DNA of 64,000 bases, taken from the NCBI RefSeq assembly GCF_900115825.1, contig NZ_FOXW01000005.1, positions 170,553 to 234,552 on the forward strand, read 5' to 3'. Each line of letters starts with the position of its first letter. The stretch's first letter is position 1. This stretch comes from Desemzia incerta (GTDB lineage: Bacteria; Bacillota; Bacilli; Lactobacillales; Carnobacteriaceae). Shown piece by piece: positions 1-7,327 of the stretch. The position numbers and the translations under genes are program-made. The notes under the pieces were generated by a model, which was not told the origin of the DNA, ran no database searches, and saw nothing but the letters and a program-made list of their open reading frames with translations.

Positions 1-1
1 G

Positions 2-283
2 GTTTTTCTATCGTGGAATGCTTTTCCGTTTCATCCGCACAGAATAAATGAAGAAAAAAGCAATCGTATGCCTACGAAAAAAGAGTTGATGATAGGGGAG
101 CCCTTCCTTTTAGATTTGGTCCGACTGTATCAAATAGAAGAGATAATAGCTATGGGAAATAAAGCATATGAAAGCTTAACTAAATTAGGTATAAAATGTC
201 AAAAAGTAAGACATCCTGCACAAGGCGGAAAGAAAGAATTCGTTGCTGGAGTGAAACAAATAAAAGAGAATTTAAAGCAATAG
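2..283 (+). CDS. Uracil-DNA glycosylase family protein, C-terminal part (5' end outside window)
   Basis: The frame is open to the left edge, so this is a truncated view of a longer gene and not a 71-residue ORF starting at base 68. The visible part begins VFLSWNAFPFHPH, which matches the WNAFPFHP stretch of uracil-DNA-glycosylase-like proteins, and later has VRHPAQGGK, the family's C-terminal His-Pro motif. Such proteins remove uracil from DNA or are uncharacterised homologues. The catalytic N-terminal half is not visible, so activity cannot be judged. A strong terminator follows at 372-402. Confidence 0.75.
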   Translation, partial: VFLSWNAFPFHPHRINEEKSNRMPTKKELMIGEPFLLDLVRLYQIEEIIAMGNKAYESLTKLGIKCQKVRHPAQGGKKEFVAGVKQIKENLKQ

Positions 284-371
284 AGAAAAGAGCAACGGTA
301 TATTCAACGTACTTAGTATCAGAGGTAAATAATACACTAAAAAAATACTGCTTTAAAACTCTCTAACAAAC

Positions 372-402
372 AAAAAGACACACTAAATAGTGTGTCTTTT
401 TG
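372..402 (+). terminator. Intrinsic terminator after the UDG-family gene
   Basis: A perfect 14-base inverted repeat (arms 372-385 and 388-401) with the T-rich 3' arm ending in TTTTT. It separates the UDG-family gene from the mannose PTS promoter. From 284 to 459 nothing else is recognisable except a short dyad TTTATC-GTT-GATAAA at 418-432, which could be an upstream activator site but is too short to assign. Confidence 0.85.
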
Positions 403-459
403 TGAGCGGAGAAGAGATTTATCGTTGATAAATAAAGGTTTCAGCCGGATACACTAAAG

Positions 460-477
460 TTGGCACGATACTTGCTA
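460..477 (+). promoter_or_regulatory. Sigma-54 (-24/-12) promoter of the mannose PTS operon
   Basis: TTGGCACGATACTTGCTA matches the sigma-54 consensus TGGCAC-N5-TTGCW at every conserved position. Mannose-class PTS operons of Listeria, Enterococcus and relatives are known to use RpoN with a LevR/ManR-type activator. Neither rpoN nor the activator is in this window, so both are predicted elsewhere in the genome. The start of transcription would be near 489. Confidence 0.9.
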
Positions 478-488
478 ATATATTAGTG

Positions 489-791
489 ACGGATGAAACA
501 ACTGATACAGTAGAATCAAAACTAGCGAAATGAGTCCGTTAAGCAAATGGATACCGATGAACTGCTGCGCCGTTAAAGTCACTTGTCAGTCACGAATATA
601 GTGTGGAGAAAATAAGAGGCATTTAGCGGATAGATGAATCAAGTGAAGTACCTTCGCTTGGTAATCAGGCAGGATTCGATTGAAAGGGGGCGCTTGTCTC
701 AATCACAAAGGGATGAGTCAAATTAGTTAAGCTAGTGTTTCATTCAGGAAAAGCAGTAAGGAAATGAATAAATTATTTAGGAGGTAAAAAT
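489..791 (+). promoter_or_regulatory. Long 5' leader of the mannose PTS operon
   Basis: About 300 bases lie between the predicted sigma-54 start site and the manX ATG, with no ORF of note. A small stem (GATTGA 678-683 with TCAATC 699-704) encloses a G-rich stretch. No known riboswitch was recognised. The leader ends with a strong ribosome binding site (AGGAGGT) just before 792. Confidence 0.5.
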
Positions 792-1781
792 ATGGTAGGA
801 ATTATACTAGCAAGCCATGGCGAATTTGCTGAAGGCATCTTGCAATCCGGAGCAATGATTTTCGGAGAACAAGAAAATGTTCAAGCTATTACATTAATGC
901 CTAGTGAAGGTCCAGAAGATGTAAGAGCTAAGATGGAAGCTGCGATTGCTTCTTTCGACAATCAAGACGAAGTATTGTTCTTAGTTGATTTGTGGGGAGG
1001 TACACCATTTAATCAAGCGAACACATTATTTGAACAACACAAAGACAAATGGGCAATCGTTGCAGGATTGAATTTACCAATGCTGATCGAAGCTTACGGT
1101 TCTCGTTTATCTATGACCTCTGCTCAAGAGATCGCATCACATATCGTTGAAGCAGGAAGAGACGGAGTGAAGGTGAACCCTGAAAACTTAGCTCCTATAA
1201 CAGCTACAGTTCCAGTCGCTGAAGATGGACAACCTCAAGCACCGCTTGCGCCAAACACAGTAGTTGGAGATGGAAAGATCAAATTTGTTTTAACTCGTGT
1301 AGACTCTCGTTTATTACATGGTCAAGTTGCAACAGCGTGGTCTAAATCAGTAAAACCAAACCGTATTATTGTTGTTTCTGATTCTGTAGCCAATGACGAT
1401 ATGCGTAAGAAATTGATTGAACAAGCTGCTCCTCCTGGAGTTAAAGCCAATGTTATCCCAATCAAAAAATTAGTGGAAATTTCAAAAGATACTCGTTTTG
1501 GAAATACAAAAGCTTTGCTATTGTTTGAAAACCCGACAGATGTTATTCGTGCTCTTGACGGAGGCGTTGAGATTGAAGAAGTAAACGTAGGTTCAATGGC
1601 TCACTCTGTAGGAAAAGTAGTTGTAAATAAAGTTCTTTCTATGGGACAAGAAGATGTAAAAGCTTTTGAAGATATGAAATCAAGAGGAATCAAATTCGAT
1701 GTACGTAAAGTGCCTAACGATTCTCGTGCTAATATCGATGAACTTTTGAAAAAAGCAAAAACTGATTTAGCAAAAGCTTAA
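792..1781 (+). CDS. manX: PTS mannose-family IIAB component
   Basis: Cytoplasmic phosphotransfer subunit of a mannose/glucose PTS. The IIA domain (about residues 1-130) has the phosphorylation His in ASHGEF (His9); a Pro/Ala-rich linker near residues 140-160 leads to the IIB domain with RVDSRLLHGQ, whose His176 passes phosphate to the sugar. Its 329 residues are normal for fused IIAB proteins of Lactobacillales (ManL/MptA). It is the first gene of a three-gene operon with the IIC and IID genes, and the start is backed by AGGAGGT. The sigma-54 promoter upstream is typical for this class. Confidence 0.95.
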   Translation: MVGIILASHGEFAEGILQSGAMIFGEQENVQAITLMPSEGPEDVRAKMEAAIASFDNQDEVLFLVDLWGGTPFNQANTLFEQHKDKWAIVAGLNLPMLIEAYGSRLSMTSAQEIASHIVEAGRDGVKVNPENLAPITATVPVAEDGQPQAPLAPNTVVGDGKIKFVLTRVDSRLLHGQVATAWSKSVKPNRIIVVSDSVANDDMRKKLIEQAAPPGVKANVIPIKKLVEISKDTRFGNTKALLLFENPTDVIRALDGGVEIEEVNVGSMAHSVGKVVVNKVLSMGQEDVKAFEDMKSRGIKFDVRKVPNDSRANIDELLKKAKTDLAKA

Positions 1782-1817
1782 TCAATAAATAGAAATAAAT
1801 TAATTAGGAGGGCTATT

Positions 1818-2618
1818 ATGTCTATTATATCAATTATTTTAGTAATACTTGTTGCTTTTCTAGCCGGTATTGAAGGAATCTTAGATGAATTCCAATTTCA
1901 TCAACCTCTAGTAGCATGTACTTTGATCGGATTAGTAACAGGAAATTTAACAGCTGGTATCGTTCTTGGCGGTACTCTTCAAATGATCGCACTTGGATGG
2001 GCTAACATTGGAGCAGCCGTAGCACCCGATGCTGCATTAGCATCTGTTGCATCAGCAATTATTTTGGTTTTAGGTGGACAAGGAGTAGCTGGTGTTCCAG
2101 CAGCTATCGCTATCGCAGTTCCTCTTGCAGTTGCAGGACTTTTCTTGACAATGGTTGTTCGTACGTTGGCTGTTCCTATTGTACATGCAATGGATAAAGC
2201 AGCTGAAGATGGAGACTTTAGAAAAATTGAGATTTTACAAGTTGCAGCTATCTGTATGCAAGGTGTTCGTATTGCAATTCCAGCAGCAGCACTATTATTC
2301 ATCCCAGCAGCTACAGTTCAAGGTTTCTTGGAATCAATGCCTGCATGGTTAACTGACGGTATGGCTATCGGTGGTGGAATGGTTGTTGCCGTTGGTTATG
2401 CATTAGTTATCAACATGATGGCAAACAAAGAAGTATGGCCATTCTTCGTACTTGGATTTGTAGTTGCAGCTATATCTGAAATCACTCTTATTGGTCTTGG
2501 AGCGATTGGTGTAGCTATTGCTCTTGTGTACTTGAACCTTTCTAAAATGGGAGGATCTTCAAGTAACGGCGGTAACAATACAGGTGACCCGCTTGGTGAT
2601 ATCTTAAACGATTATTAA
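1818..2618 (+). CDS. manY: PTS mannose-family IIC membrane component
   Basis: Multi-pass membrane subunit forming, with IID, the sugar channel of the mannose/glucose PTS. It begins MSIISIILVILVAFLAGIEG and contains the conserved GGTLQMIALGW segment of mannose-family IIC proteins. Length 266 residues is normal. It lies 36 bases after manX with its own AGGAGG site and 22 bases before the IID gene, so translation is probably coordinated. In related bacteria the IIC/IID pair is also the docking site for pediocin-like (class IIa) bacteriocins; nothing here tests that. Confidence 0.95.
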   Translation: MSIISIILVILVAFLAGIEGILDEFQFHQPLVACTLIGLVTGNLTAGIVLGGTLQMIALGWANIGAAVAPDAALASVASAIILVLGGQGVAGVPAAIAIAVPLAVAGLFLTMVVRTLAVPIVHAMDKAAEDGDFRKIEILQVAAICMQGVRIAIPAAALLFIPAATVQGFLESMPAWLTDGMAIGGGMVVAVGYALVINMMANKEVWPFFVLGFVVAAISEITLIGLGAIGVAIALVYLNLSKMGGSSSNGGNNTGDPLGDILNDY

Positions 2619-2640
2619 TCCTGAAGGAGGAGAAAACGAC

Positions 2641-3552
2641 ATGGAAGAAAAAATTACTTTAACTAAAAAAGATCGCTTAGCAGTGGCATGGCGTTCAACA
2701 TTTATCCAAGGTTCTTGGAACTATGAACGTATGCAAAACGGCGGTTGGGCATTTTCAATGATTCCAGCCATTAAAAAATTGTACAAATCAAAAGAGGACC
2801 GCTCATTAGCATTGAAACGTCACTTAGAATTCTTTAACACACATCCGTATATCGCTTCACCTATTCTTGGTGTTACTTTAGCTCTTGAAGAAGAACGTGC
2901 AAATGGCGTTCCAGTTGATGATGTAGCTATCCAAGGGGTTAAAGTTGGTATGATGGGCCCTCTAGCCGGTGTTGGTGACCCAGTGTTCTGGTTTACTGTA
3001 CGTCCGATGTTAGGTGCTTTAGGAGCTTCATTAGCAATTGGCGGAAACATCTTAGGACCAATCTTGTTCTTCGTAGCTTGGAACTTAATTCGTTGGGGAT
3101 TCATGTGGTATACACAAGAATTCGGCTACAGAGCTGGTTCTAAAATCACAGAAGACCTTTCAGGTGGTTTATTGCAAGACATTACTAAAGGTGCATCTAT
3201 CTTAGGGATGTTCGTACTGGCAGCTTTAGTACAGCGCTGGGTATCGATTGGATTCAAACCAATCGTTTCTGAAGTACAATTGGATGAAGGTGCTTATATT
3301 AAATGGGATGAGCTTCCTGCAGGTGGAGAAGGTATGCGTCAAGCCTTTGAACAAGTAAACTCAGGTATGTCTCTTTCTCCTACTAAAGTAACTACATTAC
3401 AAGACAACTTAGATCAATTGATCCCAGGATTGGCACCGTTGTTGTTAACATTATTGTGCATGTGGTTATTGAAGAAAAATGTCAGCCCTATCGTTATCAT
3501 CCTTGGTCTATTTGTAGTAGGTATCGGTGGACATTTAATCGGTCTTTTATAA
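2641..3552 (+). CDS. manZ: PTS mannose-family IID membrane component
   Basis: Second membrane subunit of the mannose/glucose PTS, 303 residues. The N-terminal half has the family motifs QGSWNYERMQNGG and GPLAGVGDPVFW. Residues ~205-260 form a hydrophilic insertion (PIVSEVQLDEGAYIKWDELP and onward) that corresponds to the extracellular extension found in IID proteins of bacteriocin-sensitive Lactobacillales and Listeria. It ends with two hydrophobic helices. The preceding GGAGGAG is a strong ribosome binding site, and a hairpin at 3604-3647 follows. Confidence 0.95.
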   Translation: MEEKITLTKKDRLAVAWRSTFIQGSWNYERMQNGGWAFSMIPAIKKLYKSKEDRSLALKRHLEFFNTHPYIASPILGVTLALEEERANGVPVDDVAIQGVKVGMMGPLAGVGDPVFWFTVRPMLGALGASLAIGGNILGPILFFVAWNLIRWGFMWYTQEFGYRAGSKITEDLSGGLLQDITKGASILGMFVLAALVQRWVSIGFKPIVSEVQLDEGAYIKWDELPAGGEGMRQAFEQVNSGMSLSPTKVTTLQDNLDQLIPGLAPLLLTLLCMWLLKKNVSPIVIILGLFVVGIGGHLIGLL

Positions 3553-3603
3553 TAAAAGCAATAAGCATCAGTCGATTGAATTCTATTAAATGAATAATAT
3601 ATC

Positions 3604-3647
3604 ACACAAATAGCGGCTGGGATTCTTTATCTCAGTCGTTTTTGTGT
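3604..3647 (+). terminator. Terminator after the mannose PTS operon
   Basis: GCGGCTGGG pairs with CTCAGTCGT allowing G-U pairs, and the flanking ACACAAA / TTTGTGT extends the stem. A TTTTT stretch sits in the 3' arm. It may let some transcripts run on into manO. Confidence 0.65.
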
Positions 3648-3669
3648 AGCCTAATTCGATAAAGAAACG

Positions 3670-3675
3670 TATAAT
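3670..3675 (+). promoter_or_regulatory. -10 element, probable manO promoter
   Basis: A perfect TATAAT lies 35 bases before manO, but no good -35 hexamer is seen 17 bases upstream. It would give manO its own sigma-A transcription separate from the sigma-54 operon. Confidence 0.4.
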
Positions 3676-3710
3676 GAATGTAACAAGATAAATGAAATGG
3701 AGCGGTCAGA

Positions 3711-4088
3711 ATGGTTCAATCAATTAATACAAAGGTAGATTTGGTAATCGACGCTACCGCTTTTACAGGGTTAACAGATTATGGAAAAATCATGATCGGT
3801 GATAAAGGTTTCGAATTTTATAATGCACGTGATCCGCGCAAGTTTATTCAAATCCCTTGGGAAGAAGTGAATTTAGTGATTGCATCTGTAATGTTCAAAG
3901 GAAGATGGATTCCTCGTTATGCGATTGAAACAAAACAAACAGGAACGTATACTTTCTCTTCGAAGAACCCTAAAAAAGTACTTCGTGCAATAAAAGAGTA
4001 TGTAAATCCAGATCATATGGTGCATTCTTTAAGCTTTTTCGAGGTAGTGAAACTCGGTGTGAACTCTCTATTTAAAAAGAAGTCTTAA
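3711..4088 (+). CDS. manO: ManO, DUF956 family protein
   Basis: A 125-residue soluble protein of the DUF956 family, which almost always lies immediately downstream of manLMN-type operons in Lactobacillales and Listeria and is proposed to modulate the mannose PTS. Typical family features are the VDATAFTGLTDYGKIMIGDKG-type N-terminus (seen at residues ~13-33) and the later IPRYAIET segment. GAGCGG before the ATG is a modest ribosome binding site. Its molecular activity is unknown. It is bounded by its own promoter-like box and a strong terminator. Confidence 0.88.
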   Translation: MVQSINTKVDLVIDATAFTGLTDYGKIMIGDKGFEFYNARDPRKFIQIPWEEVNLVIASVMFKGRWIPRYAIETKQTGTYTFSSKNPKKVLRAIKEYVNPDHMVHSLSFFEVVKLGVNSLFKKKS

Positions 4089-4109
4089 TTTCAGTACAAA
4101 AAACAGTTT

Positions 4110-4148
4110 AAAAGCCGTTAAAATACTTGTTATTTTAACGGCTTTTTT
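4110..4148 (+). terminator. Terminator after manO
   Basis: AAAAGCCGTTAAAAT and its complement ATTTTAACGGCTTTT form a long perfect stem followed by TTTTTT. Confidence 0.9.
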
Positions 4149-4235
4149 GCTCATAGTTGCTTAGGGAAATGATTATCGGTAAACTAAAAGGGATAGGAAA
4201 TGTGCAGATGGCGAGAGAATAGAGGAGGGAAAAGC

Positions 4236-4505
4236 ATGGCAGAAACGTACAAGAATGGGCAGGTAAAGGAAGTTACAGAGAATGGAGTACGGACTTATTA
4301 TTTTGAGAACGGAATGGTCAAAGCTCACGGACCTTTTGACGGGAAGATGCATGGAGAATGGTCTTTTTATCGCAAAACAGGCGAGCTGTGGCAAGTTGGG
4401 CAGTTCGAAGCAGACTATAAAAATGGCAGTTGGGTACGCTACGATAAAAATGGTGAAATCGAAAAAGCTGCTGAATTCAAAAATGGAAAAGAAGTTCGTC
4501 ATTGA
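4236..4505 (+). CDS. Small MORN-repeat protein, YwqK-like
   Basis: An 89-residue acidic/aromatic protein made of about three MORN-like repeats: GVRTYYFENGMVKAHGPF, GEWSFYRKTGELWQVGQF and GSWVRYDKNGEIEKAAEF. Such repeats occur in the YwqK family, some members of which are annotated as antitoxins; no toxin partner lies next to it here, so that role is not supported. The ATG at 4236 was chosen over one at 4200 because AGAGGAGG lies 7 bases before it. It seems to be a single-gene unit. Function unknown. Confidence 0.65.
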   Translation: MAETYKNGQVKEVTENGVRTYYFENGMVKAHGPFDGKMHGEWSFYRKTGELWQVGQFEADYKNGSWVRYDKNGEIEKAAEFKNGKEVRH

Positions 4506-4567
4506 TTGTTAAAAAGTGAATAAAAAAAGCGCGTTTTATATAGAAAATATTTTTTTGAACCTTTATG

Positions 4568-4596
4568 TTGGTTTTTTCACAATTAGGGTGTATAAT
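4568..4596 (+). promoter_or_regulatory. Sigma-A promoter of the lipoprotein gene
   Basis: TTGGTT, a 17-base spacer and a perfect TATAAT, about 90 bases before the gene at 4689. Confidence 0.6.
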
Positions 4597-4688
4597 GTGA
4601 ATGAAGTTATGGAAGTGGACGGATTTTAAGAGAATATGATTTTCATAGCTTTGAAAACGGATAATAAAAATGGAGGTAAGAAATTATT

Positions 4689-5249
4689 ATGGCTACATTT
4701 AACAAAAAAAGAGGTTTATTCTTAGGGGTTTGTGCATCATTTATTATTTTTGCAGCAGGTTGTGGAAACAACGAAGAAACAACTGAAAGCGAATCTAGTG
4801 CAGCAGAAGAAAGTACAGAAGTTGTGACAACTGCTTCAATCAGCAATAACCCAGCAGACGTAGTAGCTGGTTTAAGCCAAAATGGTACTTGGATTTATGC
4901 AATCACTGATGATGTTACAGTAGAAGAAGAAATCGTTGTAGCTGGAACTTTCCACGATGGCGGGGAAGATAGTGGAGATGTTTACCGTAAATTAGCTTTG
5001 TATGCTCAAGATGATGATCGTAACGTTACTGATGAGTTCACATTAACTGCACCTAAAATGACTGTAGAATCACCAAACTTCAGAATCCAAAATGGTACTT
5101 TTGTCGGAGACGTAGAAGTTAAAGCTGAAGGTTTTGAATTAGCTGAATCTACAATTGAAGGAAACGTAACTTTTGAAACTCAAGAATTAATGGATTCTGC
5201 AAAAATGGATGAAGGTACAGTAACTGGAGAAGTAACTGTAGCTGAATAA
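4689..5249 (+). CDS. Predicted lipoprotein of unknown function
   Basis: 186 residues. A basic N-terminus, a hydrophobic stretch and the lipobox FAAGC (Cys at about residue 25) predict a lipid-anchored surface protein. A low-complexity linker rich in Glu, Ser and Thr follows. The remainder is a string of alternating beta-like segments with recurring Asn-Gly and Gly-Asp-Val turns (IQNGTFVGDVEV, STIEGNVTF, GTVTGEVTV), suggestive of a beta-solenoid or bactofilin-like fold, which is inference only. No enzyme motif is visible. It has its own promoter and terminator, so it is a monocistronic unit. Confidence 0.7.
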   Translation: MATFNKKRGLFLGVCASFIIFAAGCGNNEETTESESSAAEESTEVVTTASISNNPADVVAGLSQNGTWIYAITDDVTVEEEIVVAGTFHDGGEDSGDVYRKLALYAQDDDRNVTDEFTLTAPKMTVESPNFRIQNGTFVGDVEVKAEGFELAESTIEGNVTFETQELMDSAKMDEGTVTGEVTVAE

Positions 5250-5269
5250 TCTAAAACTATAAAGTTGAG

Positions 5270-5305
5270 TATCCTGCCTTCATTAAAAAGGTAGGATATT
5301 TTTTT
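5270..5305 (+). terminator. Terminator after the lipoprotein gene
   Basis: TATCCTGCCTT pairs with AAGGTAGGATA, followed by TTTTTTT. Confidence 0.88.
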
Positions 5306-5357
5306 ATCAAAAATAACAGATATCTGTAGCAGAGAATAGGTAAGGAGCGTTTTCTAT

Positions 5358-5936
5358 ATGAAACCAAAAGATGTATTATTACTTTTAACAGACGACTGGG
5401 CAGATTGGTAAGCAGCCCATGCAATAGCAGAGGTCAATTCTGTACCTCAATATACGGTGAAAACCATTGCTGTAGATAAGCTGTCAAAAACCTCCATTGG
5501 CGGATTAAGAGCAGAAATTGATGTTTCGATAGAGGAGTACACAGATTTGAACAACTTGGCTATGGTTATTTTACCTGGAGGATTCTCTTGGCATCAAAAG
5601 AGATACAGCAAGATTGCAGCATTTATTAACCAGGTGATAGCTGCTGATGTTCCTATTGCTGCTATTTGCGGAGCAACTATTTTTCTAGGCAGTCACGGTT
5701 TTTTGAATCAGGTACGACACACTGGAGACAGCAAAGATTTCTTTAAAGAATACACTGAGTATGAAGGCGAAGATTTATTTGTTGAGGCACAAGTCATACG
5801 TGATAAAAACATGATTACAGCTAATGAAACGGCTGCTGTTGAATTTGCCTATGAGATTTATAAGTTATTAGAGATCGATACGCCAGAAGCTATCGAAGAT
5901 TGGTATGAGAATTTTAAGCATGGTTTTGTTCGGTAA
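5358..5936 (+). pseudogene. DJ-1/PfpI family protein gene interrupted by a stop codon
   Basis: Reading from ATG 5358 (AAGGAGCG site upstream) gives MKPKDVLLLLTDDWADW, then TAA at 5409-5411, and then, in the same frame, AAHAIAEVNSVPQY and the rest of a DJ-1/PfpI protein to 5936. Restored length is about 192 codons. The nucleophile elbow AAICGAT (Cys104 of the restored frame) and PGGFSW are intact. One base change (for example GAA to TAA) explains the break. Re-initiation at GTG 5457 could still make a 159-residue fragment lacking the first beta strand. It resembles YoaZ/ThiJ-type proteins whose substrates are unknown. Confidence 0.8.
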
Positions 5937-5985
5937 GGCAAATTAAGGGATAATGATCAATGTCTTATGCAGTTGTAATGATTAT

Positions 5986-5994
5986 TGCTATAAT
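5986..5994 (+). promoter_or_regulatory. Extended -10 promoter of the aldo/keto reductase gene
   Basis: TGCTATAAT is a perfect extended -10 element, 35 bases before the ATG at 6029. The -35 region is weak, as is common for such promoters. Confidence 0.55.
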
Positions 5995-6028
5995 AATGAC
6001 TAACACTAGTTCGAAGGGGATGGAATGA

Positions 6029-6838
6029 ATGGAGAAAGTGGCTTTAGCAAATGGGATTGAAATACCAATAGTAGGTACAGGAACGAATACTTATGGGAAA
6101 GAAGATAATCAGTACAATGGGGAGTTGAATGGAGACTTCAGTGCGCTGGAATCAGCTATTGAAGTTGGATATCGATTGATCGATACAGCCATCTCTTATC
6201 GAAATGAAGCGGGTGTTGGAAAGACGGTTGCAGAAAGCGGAATACCTCGCGAAGAATTTTATTTAACAACCAAAATTCCAGCTGACGATCGTTATGTTGG
6301 ATCAAAAGAATCAGTTGAACAAACGATTTTAAACAGCCTAGAAAATTTAAGAACAGATTACATTGATTTGTATTTGATTCATCATCCTATCGAATCTATC
6401 GAAAAATTAAAACATACTTGGGAAGTGCTGGAATCCTTTGTAGACAAAGGTCAGATCAAATCCATCGGGGTATCAAACTTTACGGTAGAAATGTTGGAAA
6501 CGATAAAAGGTTTTGCACGTATCCAACCTGCTGTCAATCAGATTCAATCCAACCCTCATACTTGGAATGATGAAGTGATCGAGTATATGAAAAATAATAA
6601 TATCGTGGCCGAAGCGTGGGGGCCATTAAGTCGAGTGACAGACGAACAAAAAGCTCGTCTAGAACAAATCGGTGAAAATTACGGGAAAAATTGGGGACAG
6701 GTTTTACTGCGTTATCAAATTCAACGCGGAGTGGTAGTTATTCCAAAATCACATAATAAAGAAAGACAACTGTCTAATCTAGATATCTTTGACTTTGATT
6801 TAACTGTTGAAGATACAGTGATCATCAAGTCATTGTAA
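6029..6838 (+). CDS. Aldo/keto reductase
   Basis: NAD(P)H-dependent carbonyl reductase of the AKR superfamily, 269 residues. The catalytic tetrad is visible: Asp52 and Tyr57 in DTAISYRNE, Lys82 in TTKIP and His118 in LIHHP. The C-terminal IPKSHNKERQLSN is the cofactor-phosphate binding segment. It resembles the 2,5-diketo-gluconate/YvgN group acting on small aldehydes such as methylglyoxal; the physiological substrate cannot be read from sequence. AAGGGGAT precedes the start. It is monocistronic, with a bidirectional terminator behind it. Confidence 0.9.
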   Translation: MEKVALANGIEIPIVGTGTNTYGKEDNQYNGELNGDFSALESAIEVGYRLIDTAISYRNEAGVGKTVAESGIPREEFYLTTKIPADDRYVGSKESVEQTILNSLENLRTDYIDLYLIHHPIESIEKLKHTWEVLESFVDKGQIKSIGVSNFTVEMLETIKGFARIQPAVNQIQSNPHTWNDEVIEYMKNNNIVAEAWGPLSRVTDEQKARLEQIGENYGKNWGQVLLRYQIQRGVVVIPKSHNKERQLSNLDIFDFDLTVEDTVIIKSL

Positions 6839-6841
6839 CCA

Positions 6842-6874
6842 AAAACCCTACATTCTTATGGAATGTAGGGTTTT
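6842..6874. terminator. Bidirectional terminator between aldo/keto reductase and ATL genes
   Basis: AAAACCCTACATTC pairs perfectly with GAATGTAGGGTTTT. It serves the plus-strand reductase and overlaps the minus-strand gene's stop codon at 6873-6875. Confidence 0.85.
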
Positions 6875-7202
6875 ACATGTCTTCTTCAGCGATCCAATTC
6901 AGTACAGGTTCATATCGATAAAGAGAAAGATTGATTTTTCCAGATGGAGTAAAAAGAATGCCTTCAGAAGATAATCGTTCTTTTTGAGAAAACATATCCT
7001 CATCCAAAGAGATTTCACCTTTTGCATTGATTACTCGATGCCAAGGCAATTGATGGCTTCGACTCATAGAATGCAAAACCCGCACCACTTGTCTAGCTCC
7101 TCTTGGATTCCCGGCAAGTGCAGCAATTTGACCGTATGTCATTACTTTCCCCGCAGGTATAGATTGGATAATAGAAATCACGCGTTCTGTAAATTGAGTC
7201 AT
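6873..7202 (-). CDS. Alkyltransferase-like (ATL) protein, MGMT family without the active cysteine
   Basis: 109 residues matching the C-terminal DNA-binding domain of O6-alkylguanine-DNA alkyltransferases (PAGKVMTYGQIAALAG, GARQVVRVL). The active-site PCHRV motif reads PWHRVI (Trp54 in place of Cys), the hallmark of ATL proteins, which bind O6-alkylguanine and hand the lesion to nucleotide excision repair instead of removing the alkyl group themselves. Some homologues are annotated simply as MGMT-family or methylated-DNA-binding proteins. Monocistronic on the minus strand, AGAGG upstream. Confidence 0.88.
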   Translation of the reverse strand: MTQFTERVISIIQSIPAGKVMTYGQIAALAGNPRGARQVVRVLHSMSRSHQLPWHRVINAKGEISLDEDMFSQKERLSSEGILFTPSGKINLSLYRYEPVLNWIAEEDM

Positions 7203-7263
7203 AAAGAAACCTCTTTTCTTGTAGGGTACAACATTGAAATTTATCCCTTAGCTGATAAAAACA

Positions 7264-7312
7264 TAAAAAAAGCAACTTGAAACGTTTATACCATTAGACG
7301 CTTCAAGCTGCT
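7264..7312 (-). terminator. Terminator after the FAH-family gene
   Basis: On the minus strand AGCAGCTTGAAGCG pairs with CGTTTCAAGTTGCT (two G-U pairs), followed by TTTTTTT. The loop is 14 bases. Confidence 0.85.
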
Positions 7313-7327
7313 GAATAAAACTGATGA

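Noticed and set aside
1979..2302. Antisense ORFs inside the IIC gene and in many other genes
   Set aside because: Alanine/threonine-rich shadows of strongly biased codons, without ribosome sites or recognisable motifs.
7277..7290. TTGAAACGTTTATA resembling a catabolite-responsive element
   Set aside because: It is part of the terminator stem of the FAH-family gene and is not near a promoter.
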